Assembly: GCA_029259875.1 (NCBI GenBank)
Contig: JAJDEK010000147.1
Coordinates: 1-17,973 of the forward strand
From: Planctomycetaceae bacterium
GTDB taxonomy: Bacteria > Planctomycetota > Planctomycetia > Planctomycetales > Planctomycetaceae
DNA: 17,973 nucleotides
Direction of reading: 5' to 3'
A program made the translations under genes and the position numbers. Below, piece after piece: positions 6,657 to 14,552 of the stretch (the first letter of the stretch is position 1; each line of letters starts with the position of its first letter). Below the pieces are notes generated by a model that made no database searches, was not told the origin of the DNA, and saw only the letters and a program-made list of their open reading frames with translations.

Positions 6657-9454
6657 ATCAACGCAGATTTCCATTTACGTTTCTCGTCTCTGCAAGTCTG
6701 GTGCTCTTCTTTCAGGCGTGTGTCGGTTTCGCCGCCGAGGTACGGTTCAATGAACACATTCGCCCGATCTTAGCCGAACACTGTCTGCACTGTCACGGAC
6801 CGGATGCAGAGAAACGTCAAGCTGATTTGCGGCTGGATATCGAAGGAGCCGCGAAGGAATCTGCGATTGTGCCGAAGAAACCGCATGAGAGTGAACTCTT
6901 CCAGCGGCTTATCTCCAAGGACCCCGACCTGCGCATGCCACCTGCAGAGTCAGGTAAATCGTTGAGTGCTACACAGATCAAACTTGTGGAACAATGGATT
7001 CAGGAGGGTGCTCCCTTCCAGGATCACTGGGCGTTTGAGCCCATTAAAAGGCCGAAACTTCCGCAAGTTGACAACACAACGATCACAGACATTGATCGCT
7101 TCATCCTGACACGACTGAGAGCATCTGGATTGCAGTTATCACCCACTATCAATCGACGGCAACTGATTCGCCGTGCCACGTTTGACCTCACCGGACTTCC
7201 ACCTACGTGGGATGAAGTGACAGCGTTCGTGAATGACAAGTCTCCACAGGCGTTTGAAAAAGTCATTGATCGGCTGCTTGACTCACCTCACTACGGCGAA
7301 CGCTGGGGCCGACACTGGCTCGACATTGCACGCTATGCAGATACATATGGCGGAAGCGCCATTGGATTCAAGAAATTTCCCTTTTCTTATACGTACCGTG
7401 ACTATGTCATTCGCGCGTTGAACGCGGATGTTCCCTACAACCGCTTTGTGAAAGAGCAGCTTGCCGCTGACCAGTTGGGGCTGAAAGAAAATGACTCGGC
7501 TCTGGCAGCACTAGGATTTCTGACAGTAGGCATGCAGTTCCGAAACCCGCATGACACGCTTGATGATCAGATCGACGTTGTGACGCGTGGATTGCTCGGA
7601 CTGACCGTTACCTGTGCGCGCTGTCATGACCACAAATACGATGCGATTCCTACAGACGATTACTACTCGCTGTATGCCACTCTGGGAAGTAGTCGGTTGC
7701 CGCAACGACTTCCCATGATTGGCCAAACGCCAGACACCAAATCGTATCGCGACTATCAAGCAGCGCTGTCACAGCGACAGGAACAGCACGACGATATGGG
7801 TCGCGAACAAAGTGCCATCATGCGCAGCCGGCTTCGAATGCAGGTAGGCCTCTATCTTCGAGAACTTGCCAAAGGAACTCCTGAACAAGACTTATCGGCA
7901 ACGTTTCTCTCTTACCGTACTGATGACCTGCGACCGCTCGTGTTGAATCGCTGGCGAAAGTACCTTGCTGGATTGTCTAAAAAAGATTCTGTATTCGGGC
8001 CGTGGCTTCAGCTATCAAAGCTTGATTCAAAGAAATTCCAGGATCAATGTCTGGCATTGGTCCAGTCACTTACCAAAGAAAATGGTGATCCAGCAAAACA
8101 ACCTGCCATGCAAAAGGTCAGCTCAAATGCGCCCCGCTGGAATCCTCGTGTATTAGAGGCGCTTGCAAAGCAGAAACCAGCGTCGCTGCTTGAAGTCGCC
8201 GATGTTTATGGCAAGCTCTTTGCCGACGTGCATCAGCAATGGTTAAAAGCCTTGACGGACACTGCGCTGGAAGCTGACACCGGCGCAAAAGTCATTCCCG
8301 ATGAAGACCCTCGGCACCTCGATGCGAACAGCCCGATCAACCGGCAACTAAGACGACACTTATACGCGCCGAATACACCGACGGCCATGAAAGAAGAGAT
8401 TGCGGTGACGCTGCTGAATCGACCGATACGAGACAACCTCGTGGGACGCAAAGGCGCCATTCATAACTTACACCTGACATCACCAGGTTCACCACCTCGC
8501 GCGATGGCACTACATGAAGAGGAACAGGTTGATGAGTTCTATGTCTTCCGCAGGGGAAATCCCATTGATCGAGGAAAGCCGGTTCAGGCGCGTTTTCTGA
8601 CCGCTTTATCAGCCCCGAATCCCAATCCATTTCCTGTTGGAAAGCAAAGACTCGGGTTGGCACAGTCAATTGTAGATCCGGCCAATCCGTTGACTCGACG
8701 CGTGATCGTGAATTGGGCCTGGCAGCATCACTTTGGCCGTGGCCTCGTGCGGACACCCGATGACTTTGGGACGCGCGGCCAGCAACCCACGCATCCGCAA
8801 CTACTGGATTATCTGGCGACAAAATTTCTGGAAGAGGGCTGGTCACTAAAAAAACTGCACCGTCGGATCATGCTAACTAACGTCTATCAGCAAGCGGCCA
8901 TCGAGAATAGTGAGGCGCGCATCAAAGACCCCGAAAACAAACTACTCTGGAGAATGCCTCGACGAAGGCTCGAAATGGAAGCCATGCGGGATTCGATGTT
9001 ACTGGTGTCCGGAGAACTCGACACCAAAATGGGAGGCCGCCCCTTCAACCTGCTCTCCAAACCGGTGGTTCCCAGGCGCAGCGTCTACGCATTTGTCAAC
9101 CGCGATATTTTATCCAGCATGGCGAGCACCTTCGATGGAGCGAATCCGAATGCGTGTACTGCCAAGCGTCCGGAAACGAACGTTCCTCAGCAGACATTGT
9201 TTGCACTGAATTCCAGTTTTATTCAGGACCGGGCTGTGGCACTCGCCTCTCTTAAAGGAATTGCATCCGCAAAAACGGACGAAGAACGGGTGCGTTTACT
9301 CTATCAGCGCACCTATTCCCGATCTCCGGAACCGCAAGAAGTAGAACTCGCCCTCCGCTACATTCGATCTCAAAAAGAAAAGTCAAAAACCAACCCGTGG
9401 CAACGACTGGCGCATGTGCTGCTCGCTGCCAACGAATTTGTATTTGTGGATTAA
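6650..9454 (+). CDS. PSCyt1-DUF1549-DUF1553 planctomycete cytochrome-like protein
   Basis: The 934-residue protein is exported: residues 1-29 form a signal peptide ending near GFAA. A small cytochrome-like domain (PSCyt1, about 30-120) has a heme-binding CLHCH at 45-49 and a possible distal ligand Met96 in RMPP. DUF1549 (PSCyt2, about 145-350) includes HYGERWGRHWLD (214-225) and a second CxxCH, CARCH at 322-326, so two c-type hemes are expected. A less conserved middle (350-640) leads to DUF1553 (about 660-925), with DPANPLTRRVIVNW, THPQLLDYLA and the later RRRLEMEA and PQQTLFALN stretches. These proteins are almost always next to a DUF1501 gene in planctomycetes; their biochemical role is not established, though periplasmic redox or carbohydrate breakdown is proposed. 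The ATG overlaps the regulator stop (ATGCTGA), indicating translational coupling. Confidence 0.95.
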   Translation: MLNQRRFPFTFLVSASLVLFFQACVGFAAEVRFNEHIRPILAEHCLHCHGPDAEKRQADLRLDIEGAAKESAIVPKKPHESELFQRLISKDPDLRMPPAESGKSLSATQIKLVEQWIQEGAPFQDHWAFEPIKRPKLPQVDNTTITDIDRFILTRLRASGLQLSPTINRRQLIRRATFDLTGLPPTWDEVTAFVNDKSPQAFEKVIDRLLDSPHYGERWGRHWLDIARYADTYGGSAIGFKKFPFSYTYRDYVIRALNADVPYNRFVKEQLAADQLGLKENDSALAALGFLTVGMQFRNPHDTLDDQIDVVTRGLLGLTVTCARCHDHKYDAIPTDDYYSLYATLGSSRLPQRLPMIGQTPDTKSYRDYQAALSQRQEQHDDMGREQSAIMRSRLRMQVGLYLRELAKGTPEQDLSATFLSYRTDDLRPLVLNRWRKYLAGLSKKDSVFGPWLQLSKLDSKKFQDQCLALVQSLTKENGDPAKQPAMQKVSSNAPRWNPRVLEALAKQKPASLLEVADVYGKLFADVHQQWLKALTDTALEADTGAKVIPDEDPRHLDANSPINRQLRRHLYAPNTPTAMKEEIAVTLLNRPIRDNLVGRKGAIHNLHLTSPGSPPRAMALHEEEQVDEFYVFRRGNPIDRGKPVQARFLTALSAPNPNPFPVGKQRLGLAQSIVDPANPLTRRVIVNWAWQHHFGRGLVRTPDDFGTRGQQPTHPQLLDYLATKFLEEGWSLKKLHRRIMLTNVYQQAAIENSEARIKDPENKLLWRMPRRRLEMEAMRDSMLLVSGELDTKMGGRPFNLLSKPVVPRRSVYAFVNRDILSSMASTFDGANPNACTAKRPETNVPQQTLFALNSSFIQDRAVALASLKGIASAKTDEERVRLLYQRTYSRSPEPQEVELALRYIRSQKEKSKTNPWQRLAHVLLAANEFVFVD

Positions 9455-9458
9455 ACCA

Positions 9459-10850
9459 ATGCACGATCAACAACATTTTTCTCGTCGTCAATTTCTGCAA
9501 CGTAGCGGAATGGGATTCGGCTCGCTGGCGTTGGCCCATCTTCTCGGTCGTGATGGTCTTGCCGCTGGTTCGGCGCCTCACTTCGTCGGTAAAGCAAAAC
9601 ATGTGATTCACGTCTTTCTCAATGGTGGTATGTCGCAAGTTGACACGTTTGACCCGAAACCCGAACTCACAAAACGCGGCGGGCAGATGTTACCTTTTGA
9701 CAATCTGCAAACCGAACGCAAAACGGGAGTCGCCCTGCCTTCTCCATTCAAGTTTCAAAAACATGGTGAAAGTGGCATTCCCGTCAGTGAGATCTTTCCG
9801 CATCTATCAAAGTGCGTGGATGACATGGCCGTCATCAGGTCGATGCATGTAGAACTGCCCAACCATGAGATGTCGCTCATGCTGATGAACACCGGAGACC
9901 TGCGGCTGGTGCGTCCGAGCTTTGGTTCGTGGCTGACCTGGGGCATGGGTTCGGAGAATCAGAATTTACCGGGATTCATTGCGCTCTGTCCTGGAGGACT
10001 TCCCGTAGGTGGCGCAGGGAACTGGCGTTCCGCATTTCTGCCAGGTGTTTATCAAGGCACTTATGTCGATACTTCGAAAACCGATCCTAAACGACTAATT
10101 GAATATGTCCACAATGATCGCCTCACACCACAAGAACAGAAATCTCAATTCGACTTATTACAAAGAATGAACGATCGACATCTCGCAAATCGCCCGAATG
10201 AAGCGGCACTGGAAGCTCGCATTCGGTCGTTCGAACTCGCGTATCGAATGCAGGTCGAAGCGACGGACGCTTTTGATGTCCAGCAGGAGCCCAAACATAT
10301 TCTTGAACTCTATGGTGATGGTCCACAGAACCGCCAACTGTTAATGGCGCGACGACTTGTCGAACGTGGCGTGCGCTTCGTGCAAACCTGGCATGGCAAT
10401 ATGCAACCGTGGGACAGCCATTCGAATATCAATGCGAGCCATCGCAAAGTGGCCGGCGAATGCGATCAAGGTCTGGCTGCATTGATCATCGACCTCAAAC
10501 AACGCGGGCTGCTTGATGAAACGCTGATTCTTTGCACGGGGGAATTCGGTCGAACACCTTCGGTGGAGATGGGCACGAATGGTTCTGGTGCAGCGCAAGG
10601 TCGCGACCATAACCACTGGGGCTTTTCCCTGTGGCTTGCCGGCGGTGGCATCAAGGGAGGTACGATCTACGGGGCCACCGACGATTTTGGTTTCCGCGCT
10701 GTCGAGAACCCGGTCTCTGCCCACGACCTGCACGCCACGATGTTGCACCTACTTGGCATCGATCACGAACGGCTGACTTATCGCTATGCAGGCCGCGACT
10801 TCCGACTGACCGATGTGCATGGCAAAGTGATTGACAAAATCATTGCGTAA
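9459..10850 (+). CDS. DUF1501 protein, Tat-exported alkaline-phosphatase-fold protein
   Basis: I place the start at ATG 9459, 4 bp after the preceding stop, because the 463-residue product then opens with a Tat signal, SRRQFLQRSG (8-17), followed by a hydrophobic stretch and an Ala-rich cleavage area near 36. An upstream in-frame ATG (9414) would put the signal inside and overlap the previous gene. The DUF1501 fold, related to alkaline phosphatase/sulfatase, is shown by HVFLNGGMSQVDTFDPKP (51-68), GEFGRTP (361-367), GRDHNHW (381-387) and DLHATMLHLLG (423-433). Tat export means it folds, probably with metal, before leaving the cytoplasm. It is the partner of the PSCyt1/DUF1549/DUF1553 protein just upstream and probably acts with it in the periplasm-like compartment; the reaction is unknown. 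Confidence 0.94.
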   Translation: MHDQQHFSRRQFLQRSGMGFGSLALAHLLGRDGLAAGSAPHFVGKAKHVIHVFLNGGMSQVDTFDPKPELTKRGGQMLPFDNLQTERKTGVALPSPFKFQKHGESGIPVSEIFPHLSKCVDDMAVIRSMHVELPNHEMSLMLMNTGDLRLVRPSFGSWLTWGMGSENQNLPGFIALCPGGLPVGGAGNWRSAFLPGVYQGTYVDTSKTDPKRLIEYVHNDRLTPQEQKSQFDLLQRMNDRHLANRPNEAALEARIRSFELAYRMQVEATDAFDVQQEPKHILELYGDGPQNRQLLMARRLVERGVRFVQTWHGNMQPWDSHSNINASHRKVAGECDQGLAALIIDLKQRGLLDETLILCTGEFGRTPSVEMGTNGSGAAQGRDHNHWGFSLWLAGGGIKGGTIYGATDDFGFRAVENPVSAHDLHATMLHLLGIDHERLTYRYAGRDFRLTDVHGKVIDKIIA

Positions 10851-10892
10851 TCGTTTACTCGTTCTTCCAAGCGGATAGACCAACTTGTACGG

Positions 10893-11387
10893 TTAATTCT
10901 TCGACTCGGCTTTAACGTAGAGTTCTTTTGGTGCGGTGGAATAGTATTTGAACATCGCCGGGCAGATCCACCCTTCCATGGGATCATCTTCAAAACGATA
11001 ATAGTTTCCGCCGCCATCTCCACGCAGCCATACCAGTTTTTTCTGATAACCGGGAAACGCATTTGCAGAAAACAAAAGCCGAAAGCCCTCTTCAGAACCT
11101 GGGATATCCTTTACAATGACATCGATCATTTCAGGTACACCAGCCACAAACGGTTCACGCACCAAGCCAACGGAAGCGTCATCAAATACCCACGTCCCCT
11201 GATACTGATAAGGGGCAATCACCATAATCGCGTTTTCTCGCGCACCGGGTTTCGATGAAGGAAGTAAGCCGTAGTTCCACGCAAAACCAGCTGCTACCAG
11301 AATCAGGATCAGCAGAACTGGAATGATACGCTTCCAGTGAAAGCTTGGCTGAATCGTTTCGTCTTGGGGTGACTCTTTACTATTCAT
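10893..11387 (-). CDS. DUF6717-type single-pass membrane protein
   Basis: I choose ATG 11387 (164 residues) because GGGAG lies 7-8 bases upstream; the open frame could also begin at GTG 11396, but that codon overlaps this ribosome binding site. A short polar N-terminus is followed by one transmembrane helix (about 20-38), then a soluble domain: IAPYQYQGTWVFDD, VREPFVAGVPEMID, GFRLLFSANAFPGYQ and EGWICPAMFKYY, ending with PKELYVKAE. This conserved pattern is what I know as DUF6717, a domain of unknown function found mostly in planctomycetes. It faces the operon convergently, with only 42 bp separating it from the DUF1501 gene, and no visible terminator between. No function can be given from sequence. 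Confidence 0.8.
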   Translation of the reverse strand: MNSKESPQDETIQPSFHWKRIIPVLLILILVAAGFAWNYGLLPSSKPGARENAIMVIAPYQYQGTWVFDDASVGLVREPFVAGVPEMIDVIVKDIPGSEEGFRLLFSANAFPGYQKKLVWLRGDGGGNYYRFEDDPMEGWICPAMFKYYSTAPKELYVKAESKN

Positions 11388-11590
11388 TTTTATCACTCCC
11401 GTTTGAGAAAGTTTATGCTATCCGAAGACACTGCAATTTCATTCTTGTTCAACTGGCAATCGACTTCATTTCTCTCAATCACTCGCATTGACTTTCATCA
11501 TGCCAATACTTTCATATTAAAATTATCTTAAAGAACAGGCAAGCTTTTTATTTGAATGCTCGTATTATGCCACAGTAATATTTTTACGGA
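11388..11590. other. Upstream region of the DUF6717 gene, next to the insertion sequence
   Basis: A+T-rich stretch with no gene. It should hold the promoter of the minus-strand DUF6717 gene, so the neighbouring insertion sequence lies only about 200 bp upstream of that gene and could influence its expression. No clear promoter boxes recognised. Confidence 0.4.
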
Positions 11591-11620
11591 TACCCCTTGT
11601 TTCCCCAAGGCTGCTCAGAG
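11591..11620 (+). repeat. Left terminal inverted repeat of the ISAs1-family element
   Basis: It pairs with the repeat at 12885-12912: the outer TACCCCT and inner GGCTGCTCAGAG are shared, with a variable middle. CCTTG (11595-11599) and CAAGG (11606-11610) form a mini-hairpin. The transposase stop codon (11615-11617) lies inside this repeat. Confidence 0.8.
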
Positions 11621-12767
11621 ATTTGGTTTGCCGAGTTTGGCAAAGAATCGTTGTGGATTCCAGGCATTTTCGCGTAAAGCTTCAGCGATTGTATCGATTC
11701 CCTGACTGCGGAGCCAATTGATGGCGATATTTCGGATACCGGCAAGTATCTGCGGAGCCGATGCGGTCCGCACACGGCAGCGGTCTTCCCCAAACGATTC
11801 GTCGCGCACCCAGTGCAATCGATTTTCGATTCCCCAATGTCCACGATTCCATTGAAGCAACTGACTCGCACCCGCTCGGTCACGTCCCACACTTGAAATT
11901 GCGTACGCTACTACAGTCGTGGTCTCACCCTTCTGTGTCGTTGTGCGGACGATCTTGCAAGCCTGTTTCACGCCCGGCCAGTCGAGATGTTTGTTGAGCA
12001 TCGTTGTTGTTATCAGTCGTCGATGTTCAACGCGTCCATGTCCCTTACCAAGCGTCGAAGCTGCCTCGCGTTCGGCTTCCATTTCGCACCGTTGCCAGGG
12101 GGGAAAAGCCTTCGGTTTCAGCGAAGGCCAGTTGAATCTCTTTCAGCAATGTTGGCTGATTTTCTTTGACGGTGAAAAAATAATCGCCGTCCGAATCAAC
12201 GATCTCTTCACAAACATCTCGCTGGCAAAACATGGCGTCCCCAATGATCACTTTTCCCTTCAAAACAAGGGTTTTGAACAGACTGAAGACAGCTTTCGCT
12301 TCATTTGTTTTACAATCAACACGCGTCTGGCTCAGCACGCAACCGGTTTGCTGATCGAGTGCAGAGAGGAGATGAACTGCGCGTTGATGCGTCTGTAAAC
12401 TGCCGCACAATGTCTTGCCATCAATCGAAGTTGCCCGCAGAGAATCATTACCCATTTCAATGCCTTTCAAGGTTCGCGTCCATTCGCGAATCGCCTTCTC
12501 AAATTCTTCCGGGCAGATCTCTTTGAGGAGATCTGTATACGTATTCGCACACGGTGGAATTCGTTTGAAGCCGAGCCAATGATAGGTACTCGGTTCGAGT
12601 TGGCGAACCCATTTTGCAATCATTCGCATACTGCGAATTCCGCTAAGTGTTCCGCAAATAATGGCCGCCAGCATGGCGTTAAAAGTATGGCGTTGTCCCT
12701 GACGCCCGCGAGGGTCGGTGACCTGATCCAAAATAGAAAACAGGTCGCACGAGTCGGCGGGTTGCAT
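11615..12767 (-). pseudogene. ISAs1-family transposase, split by a one-base frameshift
   Basis: Two frames, 12045-12767 and 11615-12082, make one transposase of 383 residues if one base is removed from a six-base run (12098-12103; C6 on the coding strand). The restored reading goes GFSP-WQRCEMEAER. The N-terminal DDE-associated domain (about 5-95) holds DPRGRQGQRH; the catalytic domain shows Asp116 (SIDGKT), Asp177 (IIGDAMFCQ) and Glu314 (GHWGIENRLHW), followed by RDESFGEDRCRVR. All three catalytic acids are intact, and the C-terminal LRENAWNPQRFFAKLG is typical. The ATG at 12767 has a strong AGGAGG site. As written, translation stops shortly after the run, so the copy is probably inactive unless the ribosome or polymerase slips, or the extra base is a sequencing error. 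Confidence 0.88.
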
Positions 12768-12884
12768 CGTGTTGCCTCCTTGGTTTTGTAAAAAATGGAC
12801 TCCGGTTTGTAAAATTGTGGAAAAATATCCCCCAAACAGGGCCTTATTTCCTACCCAGACCTACTACGCATATTCAATGCCATA

Positions 12885-12912
12885 CTCTGAGCAGCCCTGA
12901 TCAACAGGGGTA
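12885..12912 (-). repeat. Right terminal inverted repeat of the ISAs1-family element
   Basis: It is the partner of the left repeat at 11591-11620. Read on the minus strand it runs TACCCCTGTTGATCAGGG, then CTGCTCAGAG. CCCTG (12895-12899) and CAGGG (12905-12909) form a mini-hairpin around five bases, mirroring the hairpin of the left end. Confidence 0.8.
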
Positions 12913-13121
12913 GAGAGATTCACTGGGAAAAAATGATCGCCTCGCGCGCGTGACGCAGGGAAGCCAGTATTGGAAAGGGCGCAGCGGTGTCAAGTTAAAA
13001 TTAAACACTAAAAAACGGAGACAGCGTTGCTGTTTCGATGGCCTCCATTTTGTCAAGGGAATTTTATGCCATAAAATATTGCGGGAATTTTCAGAATGAT
13101 TCAATAGAGAAGAAACTCAGT
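12913..13121. other. Spacer between insertion sequence and aminopeptidase gene
   Basis: No gene is supported. It contains an A+T-rich perfect palindrome, ATTTTATG-C-CATAAAAT (13061-13077), about 60 bp downstream of the aminopeptidase stop on the minus strand, which might help end transcription but has no T tract. Confidence 0.35.
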
Positions 13122-13147
13122 CCTGTTGCAATTGGAATTACAACAGG
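13122..13147 (-). terminator. Hairpin overlapping the aminopeptidase stop codon, weak terminator candidate
   Basis: CCTGTTG (13122-13128) pairs with CAACAGG (13141-13147), and the intervening AATT copies can extend the stem. The stop codon TAA (13138-13140) sits within the structure. On the minus strand the stem is followed by ACTGAGTTTCTTCTC, only loosely T-rich, so termination is possible but unproven. Confidence 0.35.
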
Positions 13148-14235
13148 GAATCCTCAAACTCCTTTGGCACACTGGTGAGAGTTTCGTGCCCATCGCGGGT
13201 TACCAGCACATCGTCTTCAATGCGTACGCCTCCCCAGCCTGACAGATAGATGCCTGGTTCAACGGTCACAATCATACCTGGCTTGAGTTCCGTGGATTGG
13301 TTGGCTCCCAGGCGCGGACCTTCGTGAATATCGAGACCGATGCCGTGCCCCAGACCATGCGAAAAGTATTTTCCAAAGCCTGCTTTGTCGATGATTTTTC
13401 GTGCGACAGAATCGACTTTTTTACATGTCACTCCCGGACGAATGGCTTCGATGGCAGCACACTGTGCTTTTAACACCGTGTTGTAAACTTTTTCCAGCTT
13501 GCTTGTTGGTCGACCGTGGATGATCATGCGCGTCAGATCGCTTCGATACCCTTTTTGGGTCATGGCGCCCCAGTCGACCAGTAAAAAGGGAGATTCTCCA
13601 ATCCGTTTTTCTGACGGTATCGCATGTGGCAGAGCTGCCCGCTCGCCGGCTGCGACAATGGGATCGAAGGCCGCCTGTCGGGCTCCAAAACGTCGCATTG
13701 CGTGTTCTAGTTCATGGGCTCCCTGTAGCTCTGTCATTTCTTTCGTGAGGATGGCACGCAATACACCAAATCCCTGTTGCGCCTGTTGAACGGCTTTACG
13801 GGTTTCCTCAATTTCCGATGCATCTTTGACCATCCGTAACTCTTCAACAAAACCGTCGAGGGGAGTCCACTGGATGGCAGGTGTGATACCATTTAACGAC
13901 TCTAAAAGAGCACATGTCACAACATGGCTTTCGAAACCTACTTTTTCAAGATGTGCTTTTTTCAAGACTTTTTCCAGAGCCGTTGTCATCGACTCGGTGG
14001 ACGGACGAATGTAAACATCCAGACCGGGACATTCCTCCTCGATTTGAATCGTATAACGAGCATCGCTGATCAGGACGATTTGTCCTCTGCCAATTAACAA
14101 GTAGCTGGAATCACCACCAAAGCCAGTGAGATAGGTCACATTCGTTTCACTGGTGACTAACAGGGCTTCAACGCCCATCCGTTTGAGGAGTGAATTCAAT
14201 TTCTTCTGTCTGGTGGCGATATAGTCTTTACTCAT
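13138..14235 (-). CDS. M24-family Xaa-Pro aminopeptidase/dipeptidase
   Basis: The 365-residue cytosolic enzyme removes N-terminal residues from, or splits, peptides with proline in second position. The N-terminal creatinase-like domain (about 8-135) is followed by the pita-bread catalytic domain (about 140-360). All five dinuclear metal ligands are visible: Asp221 (VDWGA), Asp233 (SDLTR), His297 (HGLGHGIG), Glu326 (TVEPGIY) and Glu340 (RIEDDV); His304 is also conserved. Length matches the short YpdF/PepQ-like branch rather than the longer PepP, so I give no exact symbol. ATG 14235 has a good AAAGGA upstream. It is divergent from the metal ATPase gene and not in an evident operon; the insertion sequence lies about 225 bp behind it. 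Confidence 0.93.
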   Translation of the reverse strand: MSKDYIATRQKKLNSLLKRMGVEALLVTSETNVTYLTGFGGDSSYLLIGRGQIVLISDARYTIQIEEECPGLDVYIRPSTESMTTALEKVLKKAHLEKVGFESHVVTCALLESLNGITPAIQWTPLDGFVEELRMVKDASEIEETRKAVQQAQQGFGVLRAILTKEMTELQGAHELEHAMRRFGARQAAFDPIVAAGERAALPHAIPSEKRIGESPFLLVDWGAMTQKGYRSDLTRMIIHGRPTSKLEKVYNTVLKAQCAAIEAIRPGVTCKKVDSVARKIIDKAGFGKYFSHGLGHGIGLDIHEGPRLGANQSTELKPGMIVTVEPGIYLSGWGGVRIEDDVLVTRDGHETLTSVPKEFEDSLL

Positions 14236-14552
14236 GTGATTCCTTTATGAACTAGTGCTGATAGTCGCACTGACTTACCGTTTTTTACGCGATTTACTTC
14301 TATAATTTTTGCTGACCAGCTGTTACATTTTTGTAAGTTGTAATCTGACTCGCTATGTCAATCAAAGCGATTATGAAAATGATTCCATTTAAAACGGTCA
14401 AAGCCGGATCTTAAACCTTTTATCAGAATTTTGCGAAGAAAAAAAACCGAAGTTTCTGTTTCTTCTCCTGAAGTGCTATGATTTTATGTATCTATCACTT
14501 TTGATTAGTATATGACCCTGCTCCCTCTCTCTATATTCGATATCGATATTTC
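14236..14552. other. Divergent promoter region between aminopeptidase and metal ATPase genes
   Basis: No gene here; both neighbours must be transcribed outward from it. TATAAT occurs at 14301-14306 on the plus strand but lacks a good -35 partner. TTACA-TTTT-TGTAA (14323-14336) is a short symmetric element that could be a regulator site. ATATCGATAT (14540-14549) is a perfect palindrome three bases before the ATPase start, where a Shine-Dalgarno sequence would be expected and is absent. All are tentative. Confidence 0.4.
14323..14336. promoter_or_regulatory. TTACA-TTTT-TGTAA inverted repeat, possible metal-regulator operator
   Basis: This 14-bp symmetric element in the divergent region is about 215 bp before the P-type ATPase and 90 bp before the aminopeptidase. 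Its size resembles operators of small metal sensors, but no sensor gene is adjacent, and short A+T palindromes are common by chance. Confidence 0.22.

Larger units (their letters stand above)
11591..12912 (-). mobile_element. ISAs1-family insertion sequence
   Basis: A single split transposase fills an element bounded by imperfect inverted repeats. The inner repeat block is CAAGGCTGCTCAGAG (11606-11620) against CTCTGAGCAGCCCTG (12885-12899), one mismatch in 15. An outer block TACCCCT (11591-11597) mirrors AGGGGTA (12906-12912). Size is 1294 bp if bounded by the inner block or 1322 bp with the outer one; both suit the ISAs1 family. I find no direct target duplication of 8-10 bp for either boundary, so the exact ends are uncertain or the insertion is old or rearranged. 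Confidence 0.85.

Noticed and set aside
8337..8846. Long minus-strand ORF (169 residues) inside the PSCyt1-DUF1549-DUF1553 gene
   Set aside because: It is a shadow of the real gene on the plus strand, with low-complexity and unpatterned sequence.
9414..9458. Earlier start for the DUF1501 gene
   Set aside because: It would overlap the preceding coding region and bury the Tat signal; ATG 9459 gives a proper N-terminal signal.
11919..12398. 159-residue plus-strand ORF inside the insertion sequence
   Set aside because: It is antisense to the transposase, spans both transposase frames and has no independent motif.
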